A stretch of DNA of 64,000 nt, taken from positions 248,001 through 312,000 of the forward strand of contig NW_026570266.1 in assembly GCF_019649055.1 (NCBI RefSeq), read 5' to 3'. The DNA is from Paramacrobiotus metropolitanus. Lineage: Eukaryota; Tardigrada; Eutardigrada; Parachela; Macrobiotidae. A model generated the notes under the pieces. It did not search any database, was not told the DNA's origin, and saw only the letters and a list, made by a program, of their open reading frames with translations. The stretch's first letter is position 1. Every line of letters starts with the position of its first letter. The position numbers and the translations under genes were made by a program. This document shows positions 52,950-63,045 of this stretch, piece after piece.

Positions 52950-53381
52950 TTATAGTGTAGGTGCAATCCCAATGTCACGGTCGTAGAGACCCAGGTTCTT
53001 CTTCACTACGGCTGCCAGGGAGCCAACGCGCTCAGATTTCGTTTTTGCTGGAAGCCGAAGAGCATTAGGAGCGAAGGCAAACAGCTTGAGCCATGATCTG
53101 CTGTCATTCTGGCTCGCCACGTGTAGGAGAGTCTTTTGCAGTGAATCTCTGGCGGTCGGTCTTGCGCCGTGCGAGATGCGTCGCATGATCTTCTCTTTGG
53201 TAGAACAAAAATCTGGAGCGGGTGTGGGCGTTGTAGGCGCAGCTCCATTAGAGTTATTGCGTAAGGTGGATGGAGCAGTCCCAGCTGGTCGTGATTTGCA
53301 CGCTCGCATGTGACTCGCCAGGCCAGCCCCCCTACAATACAATTTCTGACAGAAGGTGCATGGTTCCTTATCTCCGGCCAT
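52950..53381 (-). CDS. Zinc-finger ORF upstream of the RT gene
   Basis: 143 codons starting MAGDKEPCTFCQKLYCRGAG. The N-terminus has a C-x2-C...H-x4-C finger (CTFCQKLYCRG...SHMRAC), followed by a Pro/Thr-rich linker and a basic helical region (TKEKIMRRISHGARPTARDS). An N-terminal zinc finger before an RT is typical of R2/NeSL-type LINEs, where it binds target DNA. It is in the same frame as the first RT segment, with a stop between them, so it may be the N-terminus of that decayed protein. Confidence 0.55.
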   Translation of the reverse strand: MAGDKEPCTFCQKLYCRGAGLASHMRACKSRPAGTAPSTLRNNSNGAAPTTPTPAPDFCSTKEKIMRRISHGARPTARDSLQKTLLHVASQNDSRSWLKLFAFAPNALRLPAKTKSERVGSLAAVVKKNLGLYDRDIGIAPTL

Positions 53382-53777
53382 GGGAAATTGAGGTCCTAAA
53401 GGAAAGCGACTGACCTAGAGGGTTTGTGTAGGTGCTGGCTGCCTAGGAAGATCAGGCCCGCCGGACCCATAATGTAGCACGGTCTCGTCAGTGAGAATCC
53501 GCAGTACCGCACCACGTTTAGATCCTCCTGGCCACCCTTTTAACCAAGAGGGATCAATCCCCGATTTGGTGAACTGGGAAATTTAGTTCATTCGGAATCA
53601 GGGCGATACTTTAAAATCGGAACTTTGCTACTACACAAAGGAAAATTGTCAGACGTCGCCCTTAGACTTGACAAAAATCTGTTAACAATTAAACAGGAAT
53701 TGAATCCACGGTTTGGATTCAGTTTTCACACCAAAATCGTAGCTTTTGTCTACGACAAACTAAAAATGGTTCTGTTT
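53382..53777. other. 5' region of the RT gene, no ORF
   Basis: Leader-like sequence between the zinc-finger start codon and the right inverted repeat. No gene was seen. Confidence 0.35.
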
Positions 53778-53963
53778 TCTCTTAGATCTCATAAAGGATG
53801 ACCTGTTTGGTATCGAAATTCTTGAAATTGTTTTCTCTTTCGACTGAGATATCAGTCAGTTAACTGTTTTCGTTGGGAAATGCGCAAGGTGCAAGTACTC
53901 AAAGGCTTGCGCGTCTCCTGTTTTGTTGGTCATCCGAATGTGACAAAATTTTGAAGTCCACTA
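53778..53963 (-). repeat. Right terminal inverted repeat
   Basis: Inverse of the left arm over about 186 bp. The outermost base is changed relative to the left CAGT end. Confidence 0.75.
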
Positions 53964-54114
53964 CAGTTGCCACATAGAAGTTTCGTCCGCTTATAACAGA
54001 AACATCGATAAGTTCAGCTTGTGAATACGGTTACATTGTGGATGTAAGTGATCTTAAAATGAACATAATAAACCTTACACCGATTAATTACAATGCTAGA
54101 ATGGGCACACTATT

Positions 54115-54215
54115 TAAAAGTAAATAAAAAAGTAAAAAAAGTAAAAAAGTAAAAAACCGTAATAGGAAGTAAAAAATCGAATAGTAAAAAAGTTAAAAAT
54201 CGTAATAGGAAGCTA
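54115..54215. repeat. Degenerate AAAAAGTAAA repeat
   Basis: Repeated AAAAAGTAAAAA units interspersed with CGTAATAGGAAG at about 54,160 and 54,200. It is simple-sequence DNA; the minus-strand frame across it is a by-product. Confidence 0.6.
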
Positions 54216-54655
54216 TAATGGAAAGTGGGTAAGATGTCCGAGGGCTCAAAAAGCTCAGCCTGAAAGCTTGATTCTTGTGGCAATTTTATTATGTCCTGCT
54301 TACACTTCATCAACTTATAATTAATATGATAATATGTTACCATACTTTTCCTTATTTCAACAGATACCTGGTGCATAACTAAAGAATTACTGTGCGCCGA
54401 GACGGTTGATTCAAATTCGTACTAAAACTAATTGTTAACTGTTAGAGCACAATTTCAAGAATCCATCTGATTTGCTTTCCGATATGGATGTTAGTAAAAG
54501 GGTTGATATGTTATTCCTAATACAAGTACTATTCAATTAGACAGCTATTAGCTACGGTCTTCCGTGTGTAGACCGAAAAGACTTGCTCAACGTAAATTTT
54601 GCGAAAACCGGTTCCAGTACACTTGAGAAACATGCAATATTCATGCTAAAATAGT
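54216..54655. other. No gene seen
   Basis: Intergenic sequence between the inverted-repeat element and F-box gene G. Confidence 0.3.
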
Positions 54656-54661
54656 GCTATA

Positions 54662-54675
54662 TCACGCGTGATCTC
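54662..54675. promoter_or_regulatory. ATCACGCGTGAT palindrome upstream of gene G
   Basis: A compact palindrome made of the same ATCACG and CGTGAT half-sites found in the longer motif before other family genes. It lies about 300 bp before the start codon at 54,976. Confidence 0.35.
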
Positions 54676-54975
54676 TGCTAAACGGCAACCTGCACAAGTT
54701 GGATGAAAACCCCAACCGAACGAAAACAGTCGATTAAGAGCCAATCTTTACCTTAAACGGCAGACAATTACGGTAGTTATGACTCACGACTTACGAATAA
54801 CTGCAGTGGTCACGATTAAATTCTCTGTGGCTTACCTCTACTTGGTTATTGGTGACGATAATAAAAGTACTGTAAGTTTTCACTCATTTTACTCATTAAT
54901 TTATTTGTTACCTTCTGCATCGCTACGGATCTTGAGGCTGATTTCATCCAGATATCTACTCGGTAGCTTGATTCA

Positions 54976-56659
54976 ATGGAATATGGTGCTGATGAGCTTA
55001 CTGATCCTGCGGTAGAGTATCAGCTGCCACTTTTAGGCTTCAGGCAGTACGTAATCATTCGGTACATTGCTCTTCCGGAAGACTGCGAGGAAATCAAGGC
55101 TGCAATAGAGCAGTGCTTAAATGCTCCATCGGAATTCTTACCAACACAGCAAGATACGCAGGAAGTAACACCGGAAGCAGAACAAGGCGCTACACAGGAA
55201 GCGACACATCCAGCAGCCTGCTTCGAAAATGTGCAGGCTAATCGCTTTTGCCCGTTTCATACTGTGCCCATCGAACTCGTAGCACATGTTTTCTCGTACC
55301 TGGATATATTTGACCTATCCCAGTGTTCGACGTAAGTACCAAGTTAGTGAATTTGATAATTTTTCATTAATTTTTATTCGGCTTACATTCAAGTCCAAAC
55401 GCGATGCGTGCTTATTTTGTTGCAGAGTTTGCAGGCGCTGGGAAGTTATCGTCAATGATTCCCCGTTGGTCCGAAAGAGTATCATCGTGGACATCCAAAA
55501 ATGGGGGCAGACCGGTGCTGATAAACCTGCCGGCGAAACGCTGTTGAAACATTTCGTTGTCCAATCCACTCGCTATGTCATTCTGCGTTGGCCATTGGGC
55601 AGTTGTCCGCCGGAAGCGGAACTCTTGCTAAAATATCGTAGTGCAGGACTGCAACACTATGTTTTCTTTTACGATCCTGACGATCACGGCTGTACCTATG
55701 ACTACGAGGGTCCAGTTTCTTCAAACCTCAAGCGCATCGCAAACATGGTTAAAAAACTTTGGAGCCGCTGTGGTAATGCCACTCTCACGCTAACGCTGCA
55801 GAATTTAAACCTATACATCGATCACATTGTTGGGATTCACGTACAATTTCTAGTTGTGCACTATGATAACGTTCAGATTTACCGTCATTTTGAGCCATGT
55901 AATAAGGACGTATGTGCGATACCGGTGGTTCTTCGCATTGAGCTAAGCAAGAAAACTGTCAGAAGTGACGACATTTCTCCTGCCTATGGACATTTTAATG
56001 GAAGCCCGGATGAACTGTTTGATTGCTTCATAACGTCTCCACTGTCTTCCGAAGAGGAACGTTGTATGGACGCGGTACTGCGGTCGCATGCGAAAATTGG
56101 CTACCAGTATACCGAGTACTGGAAAAGGTACATAACGTGCAACTACTGAATCGACTAAGGTGAAAGTCGTTTATAAAATTAACACATATATTTCAGTATC
56201 TTGTACGATGCAAGAAACATCACAACAGTTTGCCAAAAATCAAAACAAACTCTTATTAAACAGATTATTAACGTTTGCTGATGGCGATTGGTACTGATTA
56301 CCGGTCACCCACAACCGGTTTCTGCCCAAAGCAGTACTTTTACTAACAATAAAGTCTTGGTTCATAACCATGATTTTTTAAGGTATTTTGGCCGGGAAGT
56401 GCACGACAGCCAAAATCTGTCCAGTATGGATTTAAATATGAACCAGATACGCGAATATCCAATGTGGCAGCAGTATCTCGCTCGTGACCTGTTGCAGTAT
56501 TATCCGCTTGACAACAACGAAATTACCTCAGTTGCGTCGACTGTGCGCAGTAGAGTACATCGAGCGCTGGGGCCATTTAAGTGGGAGAGTTTGTCTGCGG
56601 ACTGGAACAACAATATTATTTCACGACACTGTGAAAACGTATCTCAGCCGCTCTGGTGA
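54976..56659 (+). CDS. F-box family protein G, long N-terminus, intact
   Basis: Exons are 54,976-55,331, 55,426-56,127 and 56,383-56,659, phase 2 throughout, for about 444 residues. Exon 1 is almost three times the usual length and adds about 75 residues (MEYGADELTDPAVEYQLPLL, a Gln/Thr/Glu-rich tract EVTPEAEQGATQEATHPA) before CPFHTVPIELVAHVF. Exon 2 completes the F-box (VCRRWEVIVNDSPLVRKS) and has RYVILRWPLGSCPPEAELL and LTLTLQNLNLYI. Exon 3 has REYPMWQQYLARDLLQYYP and ends QPLW-stop. The extended N-terminus is not seen in the paralogs. The role is inferred as SCF ubiquitin-ligase adaptor. Confidence 0.85.
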
Positions 56660-56794
56660 CAGCTGCCGGTGTAAGTAATATAGTCACAATTATTAGTTCG
56701 TAGTCTTTTAGTGTGCTGCGCTAGTCGTTTAACTTGTCTGCCAGCTTGTCTACCTGAGTATCTGTCCTTACTATCTCTATGCGCTAGTGAACAT

Positions 56795-57300
56795 GTGGCG
56801 CTAGTGAACGTTAATGTACTTGTAATGTTGTACATAGATATGTATTTGATCTGAGGTGTCTTTTGTCAGGAAATGAAAGTCAAACTCGTTTCCCAGTTTT
56901 ACGGACTCATATTGAGAAGCACTATTTACTCTAACTCTCTTTCCGGTTATATCTGCCACATTTGGGGATTCTGCCTATTCAGTTGATACTTCTGCTTATC
57001 GCATTGCGATAATTCCGCGTTGTTCGTTAACGATGCGGCAGGGATTGAAATTTCACAGATACCGTAGTCGTAATCACGCAAAATACACTCTGTTAACAGC
57101 TCCGCTAACGTTCACGTTATTTGACTTTCATGACCGGTGATAGTTTTGCTACCACGGCGCGCACTTTTGATAGTAAAGCGTTTTGCAAGACCTGTCCTCT
57201 ATAACTGCAAGCGCAACGACGCAGTACATATCTGTGCTTTTTGCTCCGTTACGGTTCCTTTTAAGCGGTGATTAAATGGCGGTTCCAGTCTCTGCGATGG
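56795..57300 (+). other. 3' flank of gene G, repeated elsewhere in the cluster
   Basis: No gene was seen. The first 320 bp are similar to 17,285-17,640 after truncated gene E, and 57,130-57,300 to 18,870-19,179, showing that the cluster duplicated with its flanks. Confidence 0.5.
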
Positions 57301-58277
57301 GTGCACTTGCGCCCACGCTGCCTTTGACGAACCACACAAAAACACCCCGGAAGATGAAGCTTCAGTACTTAAACTGAATGGTCATTAACAAAGAACTAAA
57401 CGTCTGGCGCATTTCTTAATTTTAAATCCTGTTTCAAAAATCTACCCATTTTCAGGTTTCTCCTGCCGCATTGGTGAATAATGTTTTGAGTAATCTCTGT
57501 TGCAAGGTTGTTGCTGCTACGTGGTATGTCCGTTATCACGCTGACACTACATCGCGATAAGAAAGTGTTGTTCAGCTTGTTAACGATGCGGCACCGGTGG
57601 AAACTCAGGAGATAGCCGTAATCAGGTAGCGCGTTTCTGTTAGTTAATATATAATTCCGATAATGTTTACCAACCCAGATATGTGCATGTTGCAGTCAGA
57701 TGTGAAAACGGGCGTTTGTGAGCGTCAGTACAGAGTACAGTGCACAGCAAAATCAGCTTGTTTTTCCTCGATTCCAATTTAAGGAAACCTAAAAGCGGTT
57801 GGCGGCACTCTGAAGGCCTCTCGAAAATCAGTTTTCGGCGTCCACTGTAAAAAAAATTTCGTGCTGCATACATCTGCGTCCCTCCTCTAGCATTTTTGCC
57901 GGTCACAGACGTTAACATTCACTTCGCAGTACGACAAGATTCAAGCATGATTATGGCATTACTATTCTGTGCATTCTGTTAGGCACCTACTGGACTGCAG
58001 CCATGTGCAGTTTTAGGTCTGGTCGAGCTCAAAAGTCAAACTCAGATGAAATTGCCAGTAAACAGTACACCCAGCAATACCGCAAGAGTCAACGGTTATT
58101 CCATTACAGTTCTTGTGATAATTTGACTGTTACTTGATTGTGTTCCCTGCTTAAACTTTACGCAGTGAATCTGACTACATATATGACGCCTGGCTGCGGA
58201 ATACATCTAGCGCTTTGCGGTTTGTGTAATGAATGTTTATGCAAAGCGTAAGCAATTACCAGTTCGGTAATTTGCCA
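57301..58277. other. No gene recognised
   Basis: Only short frames without domains, such as the minus-strand 57,667-57,918. Confidence 0.3.
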
Positions 58278-58316
58278 GCAGATCACGGCAATTATGCCGT
58301 GAACGCTGCGTGATCA
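58278..58316. promoter_or_regulatory. Palindromic ATCACG/CGTGAT motif, copy 5, inverted
   Basis: Starts GCAGATCACGGCA and ends CTGCGTGATCA, the reverse orientation of copies 1-4, 159 bp before the start codon at 58,475. Tolerance of either orientation fits a symmetric binding site. Confidence 0.5.
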
Positions 58317-58474
58317 GAACGCTCGATCGTTTCATTATCTAATGTGCGTGCTGACGTGCATACAGCTGTAACTACACAGAGCAGCTGTATGGCGAAGTCA
58401 ATAGTTGCTGGGCGGGTAAGCCGGAATTAACAGCTGAGATTATAATTGTGGCTTGTGGTGCGGTTTCTGGCATT

Positions 58475-59802
58475 ATGGCTATGCAGGCACTTCAAGCGGA
58501 GCCACTTCCGCAGGGAAGCAGTCCCGATCCGCTGTGTTGGTTTCACAGTTTGCCCATAGAGCTGTTAGCACACATCTTCTCGTATTTGGACATCTTCGAC
58601 ATCTCCCATTGCTGCACGTAAGTCGCTTGGATTATTAGAGTAAGATATCTATTCCGTAAATCCCGCACCTATTAAAATAAGAAATCTATCCCGTATTCCA
58701 TTCTTTTTGGTCCCGCATACCGAAATGCGAACTATGTTAATCGGAAGCAGACTGCGTTGTCCTGTAGGGTCTGCAAGCGTTGGAACCTCGTCGCTACTTA
58801 TTCTATTTGGCTCCGATTTCCCAGAGGAACGTCATCGTCGATATCCAGAAATGGTTGAGATACGAGCTCATTAAATTCGACTTTGTGTCTCAGGAACCAT
58901 AAACCAATAATTATCTTATGGTCTATAAAGGCGAGCCGGTGTTAAAACGGTTCATTACACGGTTTACTCGCCATGTTATCCTTCGCTGGCCATTGGACAC
59001 CTGTCCACCGGAAGCGGAACTTATCATAAGTAGTAACACGTACGGCAGCCACTATCAGTACAACTACTGGGGTCCGATTTCCAGAAGTCTCGACAACATC
59101 ATAAGAATCGTGGAAATACTGCAGCGCAGCCTTGGCAACACCATTTCAACGCTGACCTTACAGAATTTAAAGCTCTACGTAAATCACTGGGATGAAAATC
59201 GGAAAACACCGGTGATTCGCGATGCCTTTCCAGTGATGCATTACGATTGTGTCCAGATCAATTGCCATTTCGAACCCCTAGATTCGGCGATACCTCCGAG
59301 GCCGCTTATCCTATGCACTGAGGTCGACAAAATAGATCTTATCAGCGAGAAGGATCCACCGCAGCGTAGTCATCACATTGCAGTTGGGGAACGATTTGGT
59401 CGCTTCTTATCAAGACCGCTGTCTCTAAACGATGAAGTGAGGATGGACAGGGCACTGCGGTCGCCAACGACAATTGGGTGGAAACTGGACAACTATTGGA
59501 AAATGTAATGGCTCCTCCGCATACTCGGTACATACTGTATCAGTAAAAAAAACAGTTTTAAATATTATTGGTAAAGAAACATGCAGTATACGAAATAGGC
59601 AGACGTTTTACCAGTCGCGAAAAAAGTTTATGCCATGTTTTCTAGATACTTTGGCAGTCAAGCCCCTTCTTACCAGAGCCTAGCCGAAATGGAATTAACT
59701 CTAGCTCAGATTCGATCGTATCCCTTGTGGAAACAGTATCTCGCGCGCAACCTATTGCAATGCTACATAGATGACGCCAACGAAAAATCTGGAAGTGCCT
59801 AG
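58475..59802 (+). pseudogene. F-box family gene H, decayed
   Basis: Exon 1, 58,475-58,617, is open (MQALQAEPLPQGSSPDPL after an initial MA, then LPIELLAHIFSYLDIF). Exon 2, 58,768-59,504, starts VCKRWNLVATYSIWL, but a small indel near 58,824 shifts the frame before the VIVDIQKW segment, and a TAA follows at about 58,901. From 58,918 the frame is open again with family sequence (KGEPVLKRFITRFTRHVILR, STLTLQNLKLYVNHW). Exon 3, 59,646-59,802, matches IRSYPLWKQYLARNLLQCY but stops about 40 residues early. Splice sites are kept. It is a recently inactivated copy. Confidence 0.75.
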
Positions 59803-59854
59803 GAGCAGACGATTAGAATCGCCATACAAATTGCGCCAGGCCCTTCGGGTGTGT

Positions 59855-59948
59855 CCTTGCTGCGAACCGTTATTATTAAACTGTAGACCTTGCTGCGAAC
59901 CGTTATTATTAAACTGTAGACCTTGCTGCGAACCGTTATTATTAAACT
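59855..59948. repeat. Triplicated 33-bp tandem repeat
   Basis: Nearly three copies of a 33-bp unit starting CCTTGCTGCGAACCG and containing TTATTATTAAACTG, at 59,855, 59,888 and 59,921. It lies directly downstream of gene H. Confidence 0.9.
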
Positions 59949-59949
59949 G

Positions 59950-60640
59950 GCTTAAGTATTTTATATATGTATACTATGAACCATTTTGTTTTATAATATT
60001 TAAAAGGGATTGCTTCGATGATTCGGTTGGCGCTTCGTCAAAGACGCATTGCATAGCCTGGATACTGGAAAAGTGCCACATATGTACGGTCGTAGTTCGC
60101 ATGGATGTGGAAGCTTAGTCCCATTCACCTTTGCTCTGTCAATGTCTGGAAGTTTCAGTTTTATTTATGCCGTATAAGCCGATTTTATGTGGGAAAAAAC
60201 GTGGGAAGTTTTTTATCAGTCGACATCGATCCCATACTTCGCTCAATCGAAGTATATGACCTGTTATCACAAAATAAACTCTCACCTTTCGCTTTTTTCA
60301 AATACATCAATAACACAACGTGAAGTACAATAACGACCCACCATTGCCGGCAAACAATATGGAGCGGAGTGTCCTATCGACGGCAAAGACCATTCAGATT
60401 GGTTAACTGGTTATCCGCTTGTGACTACTTGGTTTTATTGTGAAAATAAATATCGATTATAGCTTGCTTTGATTATCGCTACGAAACGATTATGTGCGAA
60501 AATCAAACAGCTGAGCTGACCACATAGTCGCCCTTTCGGCTTATCCTGGCCGATCATAGTCATGCAAGCACGGCACACTTATGCATTTCCCAGCGCAAGA
60601 ACACGCGTCCTTGCTATGATAGTACGATGGTGTTGAACGT
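59950..60640. other. No gene recognised
   Basis: Spacer between F-box genes H and I with no domain-bearing frame. Parts near 60,440-60,560 resemble 18,700-18,830 (CGATTATGTGC, AAATCAA, GCTGA), another sign of duplicated flanks. Confidence 0.35.
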
Positions 60641-60712
60641 TTTGCGCTTCGTATAACGCTCCGTCAGGCCCGCAATTACCGGCGGTTGCCAGTTTGTCGG
60701 CCGATCCTGCCA

Positions 60713-60760
60713 AGTGTGCTGACACACTGCTGCTTCGACGGAAATAGAATATTCACAGTA
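60713..60760 (+). promoter_or_regulatory. Class 2 upstream block, gene I copy
   Basis: GTGTGCTGACACACTGCTGC, then TTCG and GAAATAG, about 297 bp before the exon 0 ATG at 61,010. It is shared with genes D and F. Confidence 0.4.
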
Positions 60761-61009
60761 CAATCTGCCAGCTCATAGAGTTTTAAGCAGTCGTGTGATA
60801 AACGTTGACTATCCCAGCAGCTGCTCTCTTTCCGGCATATTGCTGTAGTGACAGCGTTAAAGTTTTAAGCATTTAAAGCCAGAAATAACATAGCTAACAT
60901 AAGGGTTCAACTGTCATGATAGTTTTATTGTACAAAACGCGTGGATTTCATGATTAATAATAATTCAAACAACTTATTCCGACACACGGCGCTTTCTTCG
61001 TGATAAACT

Positions 61010-63045
61010 ATGGCTGACCAACTTGACCGTAAGTCGAATCTTAATTTGCTGGACTTGGAGCAAATTAGGATGCGTATTTGCGCTAACAGATTTTATGTTT
61101 GTGCGCAGATTACAGACGGAAATTTGTTCCAAACCATTCAAAGGCAGACTTCGAAGCAGCCCAGCGCTACTGCCCGTTTCACAGAGTACCTATCGAGCTC
61201 GTGGCACGCGTCTTTTCTTATCTGGATATATTTGACATTTCCCAGTGTTCCATGTAAGTCTTATACCTAGTTTGCTTACCTGACAGTGGACACTCACGTA
61301 CTTATATGTTTGATTCGCGTTGCATTTTTCTGGACATCGGCTTTGCAGTGTCACATAAAAAATTTCCAGCGGCGCATTATTTTGCTGACTGAAATGATTC
61401 TCGTAATTTATTACAATTTTTATCTTCCTATCAAAATTTTGCTTATGACAATACTCTGTGAGACAGAAAATCGGAAATAAAATTAGAACTTTTTAAAGCT
61501 TAGCAGTAGTTTAATTAACCTCTTCAATTTATTTCTGTATAACGTTAAGCTCTGAGATTGTCACAAAATTTCAAAGCAATCGTAAGAAAAAAACTTTTCA
61601 CAGGAATACAGTGCATTTTAGGGGAGATTACTCATGCAGAATTTAAGATACTTGTATCCGTTCGACTGTAGGCCGCATTAAGCCAGAGAAAAAGTTGTAA
61701 TGCCGGGGAATTTTTAGTAGCGTTTTATCGACATCGCGTCTTGTGTCCAGAGCATAGCACAAAGAAGTACACACTGATCGTTGTATTGTAGGGTGTGCAA
61801 GCGGTGGCACCTAATCGCAAGTAATTCCCCTTTGGTCCAGATGAATATCATCGTCGACATCCACACATGGTATATAAACAAACTGAATCAATTCGAATTC
61901 GTGGATGGTGACTACAAGGACACCAGTATCGCGGGAAATAAAGGCGAATGCCTACTCAGACGATTCGTAACGGGATCAACTCGCCACCTGATTCTTCGTT
62001 GGCCATTGGAATATAATCCTGCAGAAGCAGAACTTGTTATAAAAGCGCCGGATGAGTGTCGTTTCGTGTCGAAAAACGACTATTCCTCCAATTACGCTGG
62101 TCCAGTGGCGACCACCATCGACAACATCCTCATCATCGTGAAGAGTATTTGGGAGGCCTTTGCGGATACGGCGGTAACTTTGACGTTGCAAAATTTGAAG
62201 CTCTACACAAATTACTGGCACGTGATTCGCGATGGATTTTCCATGGTACACTATGACAATGTCCAGATTAACTGCCATTTCGAACCCATCGGCCGGGGTC
62301 GGTTGGCACGTCCAAAACCGTTTGTTCTCCGTATTCAGCTCGACAGGAAGACCTTTACCCAAGCCGATATTCAGCCGGGTTGCAGTGCTTATGAGCGGTT
62401 CGGTGGCTTTATACCGGCTCCGCTATCTGAAGAGGATGAAAGCTGCATGGACAAGGTGCTGCGATCGCCGACAAAATTTGGATGGAGCTATCTGGACTAC
62501 TGGGAATGGTAACCGCTTGATACAGGATAGGCAAAATAATTTTTAGTGGTACATTTCGGTATCATAGGTCCTGCGATACTTGCAGCAGGGTTGCCCATCT
62601 TGGTGGCGGGCAACCTCTCATGCATTCTAAAGTTTGGAGGCGAGGAAGTTACATAATTTGCAATATTTGGCCGTGCTTTCTAGCTAATTGTAATTGTAAG
62701 GCGCTGCTTTACAGCAGTAATGTGTAAGTTTGTTAATCGGTGCCGACTGATGACTGCTTTGTTAGGTACTTGGGCAGGGAAGTTGATGCTGACGAGAGTC
62801 TGTTCGAAATGGAACTGACAATGGATGAGATACGCACATACCCTTTGTGGAAACAGTACTTCGCGCGCGACCTCTTGCAGCAATATCCAGTCGACATCCA
62901 TGGAGTCTGCGCCGATAGTCACAGTGGTCTTAGTGCGGTGCAGAGAGCTCTGGGGCCATTCGAATGGATGGGTTCATCCAGCCTTCTCGCGAATGCTACC
63001 GCTTACCATTGGTTTCACACTAGTGTGTCGAAGCCTCTCTGGTGA
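61010..63045 (+). CDS. F-box family protein I, four exons, intact
   Basis: Exon 0, 61,010-61,028 (MADQLD plus one base, then GTAAGT), joins 61,109-61,253, 61,792-62,508 and 62,766-63,045, giving about 386 residues. Exon 1 encodes RRKFVPNHSKADFEAAQRY then CPFHRVPIELVARVFSYLDIF; exon 2 completes the F-box (VCKRWHLIASNSPLVQMN) and has RHLILRWPLEYNPAEAELVI, TLTLQNLKLYTNYW and CHFEPIGRGRLARPKP. Exon 3 has IRTYPLWKQYFARDLLQQYP and ends KPLW-stop. It is most like genes D and F, with which it shares exon 0 and the upstream block. The predicted role is SCF ubiquitin-ligase adaptor. Confidence 0.85.

Larger units (their letters stand above)
51157..53963. mobile_element. Tc1/mariner-like inverted-repeat element enclosing an RT gene
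   Basis: The left arm 51,157-51,395 begins CAGTGGACGTCAAAATTTTG after a TA dinucleotide. The right arm, 53,778-53,963, is its inverse: TAGTGGACTTCAAAATTTTG, then CACTTGCACC-type words, CAAGAATTTCGATACCAAAC and ATGAGATCTAAGAGA in the same order. The right arm is about 50 bp shorter because of internal indels. CAGT termini and TA targets are typical of the Tc1/mariner superfamily. No DDE transposase was seen inside; instead the interior carries a minus-strand zinc-finger and reverse-transcriptase gene. Confidence 0.7.

Noticed and set aside
51157-53963. Autonomous Tc1/mariner transposon
   Set aside because: No DDE transposase motif was found between the inverted repeats; only the zinc-finger/RT gene is present.
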